A stretch of 64,000 nt of DNA from Bernardetia sp963719525 (GCA_963719525.1 CAVRCG010000003.1:1-64000); one strand, 5' to 3'; shown: positions 8,993-17,969, counted from the stretch's first letter. Notes: generated by a model from the sequence alone, not told the origin. Translations and numbers: made by a program.

Positions 8993-11900
8993 ATGTTAGA
9001 CAACCTTATCGGATTTTCTATCCGTAACAAATTCATTGTCTTGATGGGCGTGCTGGCTCTTATTGGTTGGGGAACATATTCTCTTATCAACTTGCCTTTA
9101 GATGCCGTCCCTGACATTACCAATAATCAAGTTCAGATTGTTACACAGTCGCCTACTTTAGCACCACAAGAAATTGAGCGTTTTATTACTACGCCTATCG
9201 AACTTGCAGTTACCAATTTGCCTAAAGTAACCGAAGTGCGTTCTGTTTCTCGGTATGGACTTTCAGTTATTTCAATTATTTTCAAGGAAGATACTGATAT
9301 TTTGGAAGCTCGGCAGCTTGTTAGCGAACAACTAACGGCTATTTCTTCACAAATTCCTCCTCATTTGGGAACGCCTTCTTTGATGCCTATTACAACAGGA
9401 TTGGGCGAAGTCTATCAATATACACTTGAAGTAGAAGACAAATTCAAAGACAAGTATTCCATTACTGACCTACGAACAATTCAAGATTGGATTGTAAAAA
9501 GGCAAATGGCAGGTGTTGAGGGAATTGTAGAAGTGAGTTCTTTTGGTGGAAATCTCAAACAATATGAAGTTTCGGTCAATCCTGCTACTTTGCAAGGTTT
9601 GGGAATTACATTGAATGATATTTATGAAGCCTTAATAACTAATAATGCTAATGGTGGAGGAAGTTATATTGAAAAAACACATTATCGATATTATGTCAGA
9701 ACAGAAGGTTTGATTAATTCTTTAGAAGAAATCAAACAAATTCCTATCAAAGTTAGAAACTCAAAACCTATTTTGGTGGGAGAAATAGCCGAAGTAAAAG
9801 AAGGACATGCACCACGATTAGGCGCAATGACAAAAGATGGAAAAGGCGAAACTGTAGGAGGAATTGTTTTGATGCTCAAAGGTGCAAACTCACTAGACGT
9901 AGTAACCAATATCAAAGAAAGAATCCAAAACATTCAAAAATCTCTGCCTGAAGGTGTTACAATTGTTCCTTATTTAGACCGTTCAGATTTGATTGATAGA
10001 GCTATTTCTACGGTAAGTACCAATTTAGCAGAAGGCGCACTAATTGTAATTTTTGTTTTGGTGTTGCTTTTAGGAAATTTTAGAGCTGGTTTTATTGTCG
10101 CTTCGGTTATTCCACTCGCTCTAATGTTTGCTTTTGGAATGATGCATCTTTTTGGAGTTTCTGCAAATTTGATGAGTTTGGGAGCGATTGATTTTGGTTT
10201 GATTGTCAATGGTTCGGTTATCATTGTTGAAAATGTTGTCCATCAATTATACAAAAAATACAAAGGTCAAAAACTCACTTCGCAGCAAATGGATAATGCC
10301 GTTTTGGATTCTTCTCTACAAATTAGACAATCGGCAGCCTTTGGAGAAATTATCATTTTAATCGTTTACTTACCTATTTTGGCTCTTACAGGCGTTGAGG
10401 GAAAAATGTTTAAACCGATGGCAGAAACCGTGATTTTTGCTATTTTGGGAGCATTTATTTTGTCTTTGACCTATGTTCCGATGATGTCAGCTTTGCTTTT
10501 ATCCAAAAATGTAAAAGAAAAACACAGTTTTGCAGAACGAATTTCAAATTCAATTATGCAAATTGCAGAAGATATTTATCAACCAATTCTTAAAAAATCG
10601 TTACAATTTGGAAAAACGATTGTAGCTATTTCTGTTCTTCTTTTTGGAATTAGTTTGTATGTTTTTCTGCAAATGGGAGGCGAATTTATTCCTACTTTAG
10701 ATGAAGGCGATTTTGCCGTAGAAATGGCTTTACCTTCTGGAAGTTCTTTAGAAGAAAGTATAAGAGCAGCAACAGAAGCCGAAAAAATATTACTCGAAAA
10801 TTTTCCAGAAGTGCGTGGAGTAGTTGCCAAATTAGGAACGGCAGAAGTTCCTGTCGACCCAATGCCTATAGAAAGAGGAGATGTAATGGTACTTTTGAAA
10901 AATAAAAGTGAATGGGTAAGTGCAGATACAAAAGAGGAAATCATTGAAAAGATGAAGGAAAAACTATCTGTTTTGCCTAATGCAAGTTTTGATTTTATGC
11001 AACCTATCGAAATGCGTTTTAATGAACTTATTGCAGGAGATAAATCTGATATTGCCGTTCGTCTTTTTGGAGAAAATTTGGATACACTTTTCAAATACGG
11101 ACAGCAAATAGGCGAACTTTCTGAAAAAATTGAAGGCGTTGGAGATGTGCGAGTAGAGCAAATTGTCGGACTTCCTCAATATGTGGTCGAATACGATAGG
11201 CAAAAACTAGCACAATACGGAATTACGATTGATGAGGCGAATCAACTTGTCGAAACGGCTTTTGCAGGTGGCTATGCAGGTACGATTTACGAAGGCGAAA
11301 AGCGTTTTGATTTGGTGGTTCGTTTGGCTGAAAAGGATAGAAATAATCCTTCTACATTAGAAAATTTGTTTCTTTCCATTCCTTCCAATTCTTCAACTAA
11401 CGATGCAACAAACGCACAAATTAATCAGCAAATTCCATTAAATACCGTTGCCAAAATAAAGCGTGTCGAAGGTGCAGCACAGATTTCAAGAGAAAATACG
11501 CAGCGAAAACTAACCGTAGGTATCAATGTCAGAGGGCGAGATGTAGAATCTTTAGTCAATGAGCTTTCTGAAAAAATTGATACTCAAATCCAGCTTCCAA
11601 CAGGCTATTTGGTTACGTATGGAGGACAATTTGAAAATCTACAAGCTGCAAAAGCTCGTTTGATGATTGCCGTTCCTGTTGCTTTACTGCTGATTTTTGC
11701 ACTTCTTTTTATTACGTTTAGTTCGTTTTCTCAAGCTCTTTTAATTTTTACGGCTATTCCACTTTCTGCCATTGGTGGCGTTTGGGCGTTGTGGTTGCGT
11801 GATATGCCGTTTAGTATTTCGGCTGGCGTTGGTTTTATCGCTCTTTTTGGTGTCGCAGTTTTGAATGGAATTGTGTTGATAGCACATTTTAATGACCTAA

Positions 11901-12157
11901 AAAAGGAAAATACGAAAGAAAATACAAACTTATCACTAAACGATAGAATTATTCAAGGCACAAAAGACCGTTTAAGACCTGTTTTGATGACGGCTCTAAC
12001 GGCTGCATTGGGTTTTTTACCGATGGCACTTTCAACGGCAGCAGGTGCAGAAGTTCAGAAACCACTTGCTACGGTCGTAATTGGTGGACTTTTAACGGCA
12101 ACTGTTTTGACGTTGATTGTACTTCCTATTTTGTACCGTTTTTTAGAAAAAAGGTAG
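8993..12157 (+). CDS. czcA: Heavy-metal efflux RND pump, CzcA/CusA family
   Basis: Inner-membrane proton-driven antiporter that exports metal ions through a periplasmic adaptor and an outer-membrane channel. At 1054 residues it has the normal HME-RND length. I start at ATG 8993 (MLDNLIGFSIRNK, the usual N-terminus) and not at the upstream TTG. Motifs include PDITNNQVQI, PSGSSLEESI and FMQPIEMRFNELIAG, which are closer to CzcA (Co/Zn/Cd) than to CusA (Cu/Ag). In TM4 the sequence DFGLIVNGSVIIVE aligns D400 and E413 with the relay residues D402 and E415 of CzcA, but residue 406 is Asn where CzcA has D408 and CusA D405. The stop codon TAG lies inside a repeat that follows. The gene is followed by the channel and the adaptor. 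Confidence 0.95.
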   Translation: MLDNLIGFSIRNKFIVLMGVLALIGWGTYSLINLPLDAVPDITNNQVQIVTQSPTLAPQEIERFITTPIELAVTNLPKVTEVRSVSRYGLSVISIIFKEDTDILEARQLVSEQLTAISSQIPPHLGTPSLMPITTGLGEVYQYTLEVEDKFKDKYSITDLRTIQDWIVKRQMAGVEGIVEVSSFGGNLKQYEVSVNPATLQGLGITLNDIYEALITNNANGGGSYIEKTHYRYYVRTEGLINSLEEIKQIPIKVRNSKPILVGEIAEVKEGHAPRLGAMTKDGKGETVGGIVLMLKGANSLDVVTNIKERIQNIQKSLPEGVTIVPYLDRSDLIDRAISTVSTNLAEGALIVIFVLVLLLGNFRAGFIVASVIPLALMFAFGMMHLFGVSANLMSLGAIDFGLIVNGSVIIVENVVHQLYKKYKGQKLTSQQMDNAVLDSSLQIRQSAAFGEIIILIVYLPILALTGVEGKMFKPMAETVIFAILGAFILSLTYVPMMSALLLSKNVKEKHSFAERISNSIMQIAEDIYQPILKKSLQFGKTIVAISVLLFGISLYVFLQMGGEFIPTLDEGDFAVEMALPSGSSLEESIRAATEAEKILLENFPEVRGVVAKLGTAEVPVDPMPIERGDVMVLLKNKSEWVSADTKEEIIEKMKEKLSVLPNASFDFMQPIEMRFNELIAGDKSDIAVRLFGENLDTLFKYGQQIGELSEKIEGVGDVRVEQIVGLPQYVVEYDRQKLAQYGITIDEANQLVETAFAGGYAGTIYEGEKRFDLVVRLAEKDRNNPSTLENLFLSIPSNSSTNDATNAQINQQIPLNTVAKIKRVEGAAQISRENTQRKLTVGINVRGRDVESLVNELSEKIDTQIQLPTGYLVTYGGQFENLQAAKARLMIAVPVALLLIFALLFITFSSFSQALLIFTAIPLSAIGGVWALWLRDMPFSISAGVGFIALFGVAVLNGIVLIAHFNDLKKENTKENTNLSLNDRIIQGTKDRLRPVLMTALTAALGFLPMALSTAAGAEVQKPLATVVIGGLLTATVLTLIVLPILYRFLEKR

Positions 12158-12250
12158 CCGACAGTTTCCAACTGTCGTTTATAAAAACGTCCAAAATCAT
12201 TTTATAAAATACGCAATATATAATTCTGACAGTTGGAAACTGTCAGCTAC
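12154..12250. repeat. Facing pair of GTAGC-anchored palindromes
   Basis: GTAGC at 12154 is followed by CGACAGTTTCCAACTGTCG; 48 bases later the reverse complement CTGACAGTTGGAAACTGTC leads into GCTAC ending at 12250. Each unit is itself a hairpin (GACAGTT/AACTGTC), and together they can form a large cruciform. The TAG stop of the pump gene lies within the left anchor. Confidence 0.9.
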
Positions 12251-12270
12251 ATAATACAAATTATAAAAAA

Positions 12271-13560
12271 ATGAAACCATCAAATATAATCATATTCCTA
12301 AATGCCGTTGTTGGTGTTTTAGCGAAGCGACACCAACAACTCTTTCTACTTCTATTTTTCCTATTCATTCAATTTCCTGTTTTTTCTCAAACGGATTCTT
12401 TAACTACAATTAATCCATTAGAAAAAATAATCGAAATTGCTTTTTTGAATAATGGATTGATTCAAAACTCAAAATTAGACATAGAAAGTGCCATTAATGA
12501 GCAAAAAGGAACTTTTTCTGTTCCAAAAACAAATATTTCTTTTCAATATGGAAATGTTCAGAGTAGTTATAATCGTGATATAATGATCAATGTTACTCAA
12601 AATTTTAATCCTATTGGTTCGATTTCAGCAAATAAAAAAGCCTTTCAAGCACAAGAACGCAGCGCAGAAGCAAATCTAGTTTATCAAAAAAATGTTCTTA
12701 AAAACCAGATTAGTCAGCTTTATTACAAGTTTGTTTTGTTTTCTCAAAAAAAAGTAGTCTTGCAAAAACAAGATAGTTTGTGGCAAACTGTGGAGAGAAT
12801 TACAAATGCACAAACAGAAGCAGGACAAACAGGAAAAATGGAACTTCTGACAGCACACAATCAGCGTTTGCAACTCCTCAATCTAAAAATGATGAATGAA
12901 AATGAGAGGAAAACAGCTTTTCATGAACTACAAAAAGTAGCTCAAAACGAACTTTCTTTTTTGGACAATGAAAAACAAGAAATGACTAAATTAAATAATT
13001 TGAACGAGATTATTTCAAATTTAGACAATTCAGAAAAGTCAAATTCGCCTAATTCTTTACTTACTTATTTTGAAGCACAAACTAATCTAGCTCAAAAACA
13101 GATTGCAGTAGAACGGAACAAAGCAATGCCAGAACTACATTTGGGATATTCTTCTCCTACTTTTAATGGAGAAGTTGGCGTTTATAACGCTTTTCAAGCT
13201 GGTTTTGCTGTTCCTTTGGTTTGGAAAGAATACAATGCAAAAATTCAAGTGGCTAAGATAAAAGAAGTTCAAGCACAAAATGAATTAATGTATCAGAAAA
13301 ATGTGATTTCGGAAGAGAAAAAGGCAGTTTTGATGAAATTACAAAATCTTCAAAGCATTTTGGAAAGCTACCAAAACCAGCAATTACCACAAGCAAAAGA
13401 ACTCATTGATTTAGCTCAAATTAGATACAGAGCAGGAGAAATTTCTGTTTTGCAGCTCGTTCAAATTCAACAACAAACACTACAAACGCAGCTTTCTTAT
13501 TTTGAAGTAATGGAAAATTTCAATAGTAGTTTTGCAATGTGGGAATTTCTCAATAATTAA
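12271..13560 (+). CDS. TolC-family outer-membrane efflux protein (CzcC/CusC-like)
   Basis: Outer-membrane channel of the RND metal pump. The 429-residue protein has a signal peptide ending near PVFSQ (residue 40) and then two TolC-like halves made of long coiled-coil helices (about 80-230 and 250-420), with typical LIDLAQIRYRAGEISVLQLV near the C-terminus. The start is unusual: codons 13-24 are formed by a dispersed palindrome (12307-12340), so the positive charges (AKRHQQ) before the hydrophobic core come from repeat DNA. No other start codon lies between the palindrome and the hydrophobic core. It lies between the pump and adaptor genes and is surely co-transcribed. Confidence 0.9.
   Translation: MKPSNIIIFLNAVVGVLAKRHQQLFLLLFFLFIQFPVFSQTDSLTTINPLEKIIEIAFLNNGLIQNSKLDIESAINEQKGTFSVPKTNISFQYGNVQSSYNRDIMINVTQNFNPIGSISANKKAFQAQERSAEANLVYQKNVLKNQISQLYYKFVLFSQKKVVLQKQDSLWQTVERITNAQTEAGQTGKMELLTAHNQRLQLLNLKMMNENERKTAFHELQKVAQNELSFLDNEKQEMTKLNNLNEIISNLDNSEKSNSPNSLLTYFEAQTNLAQKQIAVERNKAMPELHLGYSSPTFNGEVGVYNAFQAGFAVPLVWKEYNAKIQVAKIKEVQAQNELMYQKNVISEEKKAVLMKLQNLQSILESYQNQQLPQAKELIDLAQIRYRAGEISVLQLVQIQQQTLQTQLSYFEVMENFNSSFAMWEFLNN
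12307..12340 (+). repeat. TACCGT-type palindrome (family A) inside the TolC-like gene
   Basis: Perfect arms GTTGTTGGTGT and ACACCAACAAC around a loop with TTTAGCGAAGCG. The same unit is found outside genes at 25948-25981, 26058-26090 and 55579-55611 in the other orientation. Here it is translated. Confidence 0.95.
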
Positions 13561-13575
13561 AAATATAAAACTTTA

Positions 13576-13610
13576 ACCGTCAACGAGGCTTCGCCGTCGT
13601 TGAGGTTTTT
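13576..13610 (+). repeat. TACCGT-type palindrome (family B)
   Basis: Starts ACCGTCAACGA, then GGC-TTC-GCC and the returning TCGTTGAGG, ending in five T. It lies between the channel and adaptor genes, just before the adaptor start. Other copies are at 54742-54772, 54788-54819 and, diverged, 57302-57324. Confidence 0.85.
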
Positions 13611-13626
13611 ACAAAATATACAACAA

Positions 13627-14853
13627 ATGAAAACTAAAATTATATATTCCGTTTTGCTATTTTTCTTTACTTTCGTTTTTGGAAGTTGTGAAAAAAATCC
13701 TGTTCATTCTGAAGAAGATACTCACACTCATTCTGAAGCAGAAAATGATGTTCATGAGCATTCTGAAGAAGAGAGCGAAAACCATTCTTTTTTTACAAAC
13801 GAGCAAATCCAAAAATTAGGAATTAAGATGGATAGCAGTTCTTCAAAGTCAATTCCAAAAATTATTGAAGCGACAGGAACAGTTCATTTACCACCACAAA
13901 ATAAGGCTTTAGTAGGAAGTGTTTTGGGAGGAAAAATAAAGCAAATTTTGATTCATGAAGGCGATTATGTCAAAAAAGGACAAACGATTGCCGTTCTTGA
14001 AAATCCAGAAGCACTCAAAATGCAACAAGAATATTTGACTGTTTCGGCTCGTCTGAAAATGTTGGAATCTGATTTGGAACGTCAAAAAACCTTGCAAACA
14101 AAAGATGCCACTACTGAAAAAATTGTGCAACAAGCACAAGCCGACTTAGACATGGCAAAGGCACAAAAAGCAGGTTTACAGGCTCAATTAAACCTCGTTA
14201 ATATATCTACAAAATCGCTTTCTGCTAGTTCCATTTCTTCTACTTTTTCAGTTCTTGCGCCTATTTCTGGAATGACACACAATATTGTCGGACAGTTGGG
14301 AGAATTTATTGATGCAAATAAGTCTATTGTCGAAATTTTGAATGAAGACCACTTACATATCGAAATTTTGGTATATGAAAAAGATATTGAAGCCATAAAA
14401 GAAGGACAAAAAGTAAACTTTATTTCTTATAATTCACAAAACTCTACTCCTGTCGAAGCTGTTATTTATTCTGTTTCGAATACTATCGAACCGATTACCA
14501 AAACTATTAGCGTACACGCAGAAATAAAGCAAAAACTCTCTACCATTCTTAGAGATGGAACGTTAGGAAAAATAACGATTGAAAGCAAAGGAAAAAATCT
14601 TTCTACTTTACCAAAACATGCTTTGATACAAGAAGGAGAACAGTTTTTTGTATTTATTCAAAAAGAAAAAAATAGCGAAGGAACAGAATTTGAAAAAATA
14701 GAAGTAGAAATTTATACCCAAAATGAAAAAGAATTTCAGTTTTCTATTAAAGATGATGATTTACAAAAAACTATTTCTGAACTACTTTTTGTAAGTGAAG
14801 GAGCTTATTACTTGAATGCTTCTTCGGCTGAAACGGTTGAACATGGACACTAA
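13627..14853 (+). CDS. czcB: Periplasmic adaptor (membrane fusion protein) of the RND metal pump
   Basis: Links the inner-membrane pump to the outer-membrane channel. I take ATG 13627 as start, because it gives a lipoprotein signal peptide with lipobox FGSC (Cys22); an upstream TTG would put repeat DNA in the protein. After the lipid anchor comes a His/Glu-rich stretch (residues 25-57, with HTHSEAEN and HEHSEEE), likely to bind metal. Then come a biotinyl-lipoyl half (IHEGDYVKKGQTIAVLENPEA is typical), a coiled-coil hairpin, the second lipoyl half and beta-barrel domains. The length, 408 aa, is normal. The C-terminal 60 residues recur in the relic at 16739-16945. Confidence 0.92.
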   Translation: MKTKIIYSVLLFFFTFVFGSCEKNPVHSEEDTHTHSEAENDVHEHSEEESENHSFFTNEQIQKLGIKMDSSSSKSIPKIIEATGTVHLPPQNKALVGSVLGGKIKQILIHEGDYVKKGQTIAVLENPEALKMQQEYLTVSARLKMLESDLERQKTLQTKDATTEKIVQQAQADLDMAKAQKAGLQAQLNLVNISTKSLSASSISSTFSVLAPISGMTHNIVGQLGEFIDANKSIVEILNEDHLHIEILVYEKDIEAIKEGQKVNFISYNSQNSTPVEAVIYSVSNTIEPITKTISVHAEIKQKLSTILRDGTLGKITIESKGKNLSTLPKHALIQEGEQFFVFIQKEKNSEGTEFEKIEVEIYTQNEKEFQFSIKDDDLQKTISELLFVSEGAYYLNASSAETVEHGH

Positions 14854-14872
14854 AAAAAAGTAAAATTTGATA

Positions 14873-14920
14873 AATCAAATTACTATTAAATATAACGGTA
14901 GTAATTTGATTTATTAAATT
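14873..14920. repeat. Facing pair of AT-rich palindromes between convergent genes
   Basis: AATTTGATAAATCAAATTACTA faces TAGTAATTTGATTTATTAAATT, the anchor here being GTAGT. Units with the same stem occur at 20309-20334 and near 50900-50925. It may act as the terminator between the adaptor gene and the CDF genes. Confidence 0.8.
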
Positions 14921-14942
14921 AAAGAAAAAAAATAGAAATAGA

Positions 14943-15767
14943 TTATTTACTCAACTTTAAAATACGAATTGCACCTTGTAAAACTACAAAAAATACAATC
15001 GTTCCGATAATCAAATCAGGTAAAGCAGAACTCAACCAATTTACCAAAATACCAGCTATAATAACTCCAGAATTAATTATCACATCATTTGAAGTAAAAA
15101 TCAGACTTGCTTTCATGTGTGCTTCTTCTTTGCTCTTTGATTTTTGCATTAAATAAAGACAAATTCCATTAGCTAGTAAAGCTAGACAAGAAACAATAAT
15201 CATTGTCTGAAAATTAGGCAGTTCTTCGTTTCCAAAAAAACGTCTTATAACTTCTATAAAGCCAATACAAGCTAGAATAATCTGAAAATAGCCTGCTATT
15301 TTTGCTATTTTCTGTTTCTTAATAAGTGTTTTTCCTACTGCAAAAAGGCTTATTCCATAAACAAAAGCATCTGCCAACATATCCAAACTATCAGCAACCA
15401 AACCCATAGATTTTGAAACTAAACCTGTTGTAACTTCAATACAAAAAAAAGCAAAATTGATAGCTAGTACAATCCAAAGTAATTTTCGTTGAGCTTTAAC
15501 CTGAATTTCATCTTCTAAAAAACTATCTTGTTCAGTATGTTCTGTTTTTATTGTTGTTGCTCCTAAATTGAGTTCAGATATTGCTCTTTCTATATTTGTT
15601 AGTTCTGATTCTCCTTGATTTTCTTTCTCATAAAAAACAGTCAATTCACGATTAGGAATATCAAAGTCAAGGTTTTTAATACTTAAAATAGATTCTAGTT
15701 TCATACGGATTAAATTTTCCTCTGAAGGACAATCCATTTTTGAAATCTTAAAAAGTGTCTTTTCCAT
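14943..15767 (-). CDS. CDF-like cation transporter with an HMA-like N-terminal domain
   Basis: 274 residues. The first 75 or so resemble a heavy-metal-associated (HMA) ferredoxin-like domain, with KMDCPSEEN at residues 10-18 holding one Cys instead of the usual CxxC. The remainder has about six membrane segments like a cation diffusion facilitator: TM2 carries D129-x3-D133 (SLDMLAD) and TM5 carries D228-x3-N232. The cytoplasmic C-terminal domain of ordinary CDF proteins is missing. It lies six bases after the next gene upstream and is clearly co-transcribed with it. It probably moves a divalent metal out of the cytoplasm; which metal is unknown. Confidence 0.8.
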   Translation of the reverse strand: MEKTLFKISKMDCPSEENLIRMKLESILSIKNLDFDIPNRELTVFYEKENQGESELTNIERAISELNLGATTIKTEHTEQDSFLEDEIQVKAQRKLLWIVLAINFAFFCIEVTTGLVSKSMGLVADSLDMLADAFVYGISLFAVGKTLIKKQKIAKIAGYFQIILACIGFIEVIRRFFGNEELPNFQTMIIVSCLALLANGICLYLMQKSKSKEEAHMKASLIFTSNDVIINSGVIIAGILVNWLSSALPDLIIGTIVFFVVLQGAIRILKLSK

Positions 15768-15773
15768 AGTAGT

Positions 15774-16652
15774 TTATTTTGCTAGTTCACAAGTTTCTTC
15801 ATCTAGTTCTATTTCAATAGTAAAATGTTGAAAGTCATAATCTTTAATGTACTCTTTAATTTTACTTTTGGTATCTATGATTTGAGAAAACGAATTTATA
15901 TTTTTTAATTTGGCATGAGTAGTAAAAACGTGGTGTTCTCCCTCCAAAGACCAAATATGAGTATGATGCAAAGAATCAATAGTTTCAATTTTTCTTAATT
16001 CTTGTTCAATTTTTGGCAAATCAATTTCTTTAGGAACTCCTTGCAAAAATACATAGAGCGTTTCTTTGAGTCGTTGAGTAACTCCCCACAATATATAAGC
16101 CGTAATAAGTAAAGAAAGGGCAGGATCTAAATAATGAATATCCTTAAATTTGAGAATAATAGATACAATCAAAACAGCTACCCAACCCAAAACATCTTCT
16201 AACAAATGCCAAGAAACTACTTTTTCATTAAGCGATTTACCTCCACTCATTTTCCAAGCAGCATATCCATTAACAGCTACTCCAATAATTGCAAAAACTA
16301 TCATTCCATTAGCATCTGAATGTTCAGGTTTCAAAATCCTACCGATAGCTTCATAAATAACATATATAGAACCACCAATTAATACTAAACTATTTACTAA
16401 AGCTCCTAATAATGAGAAACGAGCATAGCCAAAAGAAAATTCTTTGTTTGCTTCTTGTTTTGATTTGTTATCCAAATACCATGCTGTTCCCAAAGAAAGA
16501 CTATCGCCTAAATCGTGAATTGCGTCAGAAATAATAGCTATACTGTTTACATAATAGCCTCCTATAAGTTCAAGAATGGTAAATCCAACATTTAGAAAAA
16601 AAGCAAGTTTTAGATTTTTATTAGAATTGGAGTGATCGTGAGAATGTGCCAT
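15774..16652 (-). CDS. czcD: CDF zinc/cadmium exporter, CzcD/ZitB type
   Basis: Inner-membrane metal/proton antiporter that moves Zn2+ (or Cd2+/Co2+) from cytoplasm to periplasm, where the RND pump can take it further. 292 residues with a His-rich start (MAHSHDHSNS), six membrane segments and a C-terminal cytoplasmic metal-binding domain. The transport site is intact: H46-x3-D50 in TM2 and H149-x3-D153 in TM5, the pattern of Zn/Cd-selective CDFs. The C-terminal domain carries HHTHIWSLEGEHHV. It is the first gene of a two-gene minus-strand unit converging on the RND operon. Confidence 0.93.
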   Translation of the reverse strand: MAHSHDHSNSNKNLKLAFFLNVGFTILELIGGYYVNSIAIISDAIHDLGDSLSLGTAWYLDNKSKQEANKEFSFGYARFSLLGALVNSLVLIGGSIYVIYEAIGRILKPEHSDANGMIVFAIIGVAVNGYAAWKMSGGKSLNEKVVSWHLLEDVLGWVAVLIVSIILKFKDIHYLDPALSLLITAYILWGVTQRLKETLYVFLQGVPKEIDLPKIEQELRKIETIDSLHHTHIWSLEGEHHVFTTHAKLKNINSFSQIIDTKSKIKEYIKDYDFQHFTIEIELDEETCELAK

Positions 16653-16738
16653 GAATGTATATTATTTTTCAGATTAAAAAATGTTTAGAAATTTAATTTA
16701 TAACTTTTATTTTTTGGTATTGTTTTTCTAAGAAAGTT

Positions 16739-16945
16739 TTGCACTGTCTAAAAACAGAAAAAGGAATTAAATTTAATAAAGCAGAAGTAGAAATTTATAC
16801 CCAAAATGAAAAAGAATTTCAGTTTTTTATAAAAAATAATTCTACTAATTCAACTCAAAAATCAATTTCTGAACTTCTTTTTGTGAGCAAAGGAGCGTAT
16901 TATTTGGATGCTTCTTCTACTGATAAGGTTGGTCATTCGCACTAA
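16739..16945 (+). pseudogene. Relic of a second RND adaptor gene (C-terminal end only)
   Basis: The frame encodes VEIYTQNEKEFQF, SISELLFVS and GAYYLDASS, which match the last 60 residues of the adaptor at 13627-14853 with scattered substitutions, and ends in GHSH as that one ends in EHGH. No start, signal peptide or lipoyl domain is present. It is the 3' remnant of a duplicated adaptor gene. Confidence 0.88.
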
Positions 16946-16990
16946 ATGGTCTGAATATACTTTTCTTTTTTATAATAAACTCTTGTATTA

Positions 16991-17116
16991 CAGTCTTTCA
17001 GGAATAGCGATTAAGTGATTTTTTCTAATAGCACACATTTAGAATCGGATATTGAAGAAAATTTTGGTTTCAACCCTCGTAATTTCACAAAACTTAGCCA
17101 GTTTATTCAAGTTTGA
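16991..17116 (+). pseudogene. Relic of a second AraC-family regulator (C-terminal end only)
   Basis: Base-level match to the end of the regulator at 7498-8238: FGFNPRNFTKLSQFIQV and the stop are readable (compare FGFSPRDFIKLSQFIQV), and the similarity continues past the stop (TCAGAACTTTGTTTCATTAT). Upstream codons are scrambled by small changes and a stop. Together with the preceding relic it shows that a second copy of the efflux locus existed here. Confidence 0.85.
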
Positions 17117-17170
17117 AACTCCAAATAATCAGAACTTTGTTTCATTATCAAACATAAAATTTATTTGAGT

Positions 17171-17905
17171 ATGGGACAACAACTAGAAAAATTACTAGAC
17201 TTTAAAAATTACCTCAAAAGAACGACTATTTTGAATTATGATTCGGCAAGTATTCAAATGCTTGTTAAAAAAAGAAAATGGAACGAGATAGAGAATAATG
17301 ACAAAATCGAACAAATTTATAATTATGTAAGAGATGAAATTAAGTTTGGTTACAATACCGACGATAATATATCAGCTTCTCAAGTCCTCAAAGATGGATA
17401 TGGACAATGCAACACGAAGGCAAATCTGTTTATGGCATTATTGCGAGCAGTAAATATTCCCAACAGGATGCACGGTTTTACAATTCATAAAGCACTTCAA
17501 AAAGGAGCAATAACAGGTATTTGGTACAAACTATCTCCAAAAAATATTTTGCATAGTTGGGTAGAAGTATATTTTGATGGAAAATGGTATAATTTAGAAG
17601 GATTAATTCTTGACAAACCTTATCTAACAGCCTTACAAACTAAATTTTCCGACTGTAAAACTACTTTTTGTGGGTATGGAACTTATACAGATGATTTTGA
17701 AAATCCACAAATTGATTGGAAACAAAATGATACTTACATTCAAGAAAAAGGAATCAATCAAGATTTTGGTTTATTTGATACGCCTGATGAGTTTTATAGC
17801 AAACACCGACAAGAGTTGAGTTTTCTGAAGAAGTTTGTCTATCGAAGTTATGTTCGTCACTTAATGAATAAGAATGTTGATAGAATAAGAAAGAATAATC
17901 ACTAA
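17171..17905 (+). CDS. Transglutaminase-like family protein
   Basis: 244 residues from ATG 17171 (a TTG two codons earlier is possible). It has a transglutaminase-like cysteine-protease fold core: nucleophile C80 in GYGQCNTKA, H128 in ILHSWVEVYFDGKW and an acidic or Asn residue in WYNLEG soon after. The usual third residue is Asp; here the aligned position looks like Asn or Glu. There is no signal peptide, so it is probably cytoplasmic. Such proteins act as peptidases or amidases; no substrate can be proposed. The gene stands alone and ends in a good terminator. Confidence 0.85.
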   Translation: MGQQLEKLLDFKNYLKRTTILNYDSASIQMLVKKRKWNEIENNDKIEQIYNYVRDEIKFGYNTDDNISASQVLKDGYGQCNTKANLFMALLRAVNIPNRMHGFTIHKALQKGAITGIWYKLSPKNILHSWVEVYFDGKWYNLEGLILDKPYLTALQTKFSDCKTTFCGYGTYTDDFENPQIDWKQNDTYIQEKGINQDFGLFDTPDEFYSKHRQELSFLKKFVYRSYVRHLMNKNVDRIRKNNH

Positions 17906-17925
17906 ATTAGAATGTCTTAAAACAA

Positions 17926-17957
17926 AAAAAGTCCATAACCTAAATTATGGACTTTTT
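17926..17957. terminator. Bidirectional Rho-independent terminator
   Basis: AAAAAGTCCATAA / TTATGGACTTTTT with a six-base loop, 20 bases past the transglutaminase stop and 50 bases from the end of the convergent mdh. Confidence 0.9.
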
Positions 17958-17969
17958 CATAAATAAAGC

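Noticed and set aside
10579..11094. 171-residue minus-strand open frame inside the RND pump gene
   Set aside because: Complete overlap with a clearly real gene in another frame; a shadow.
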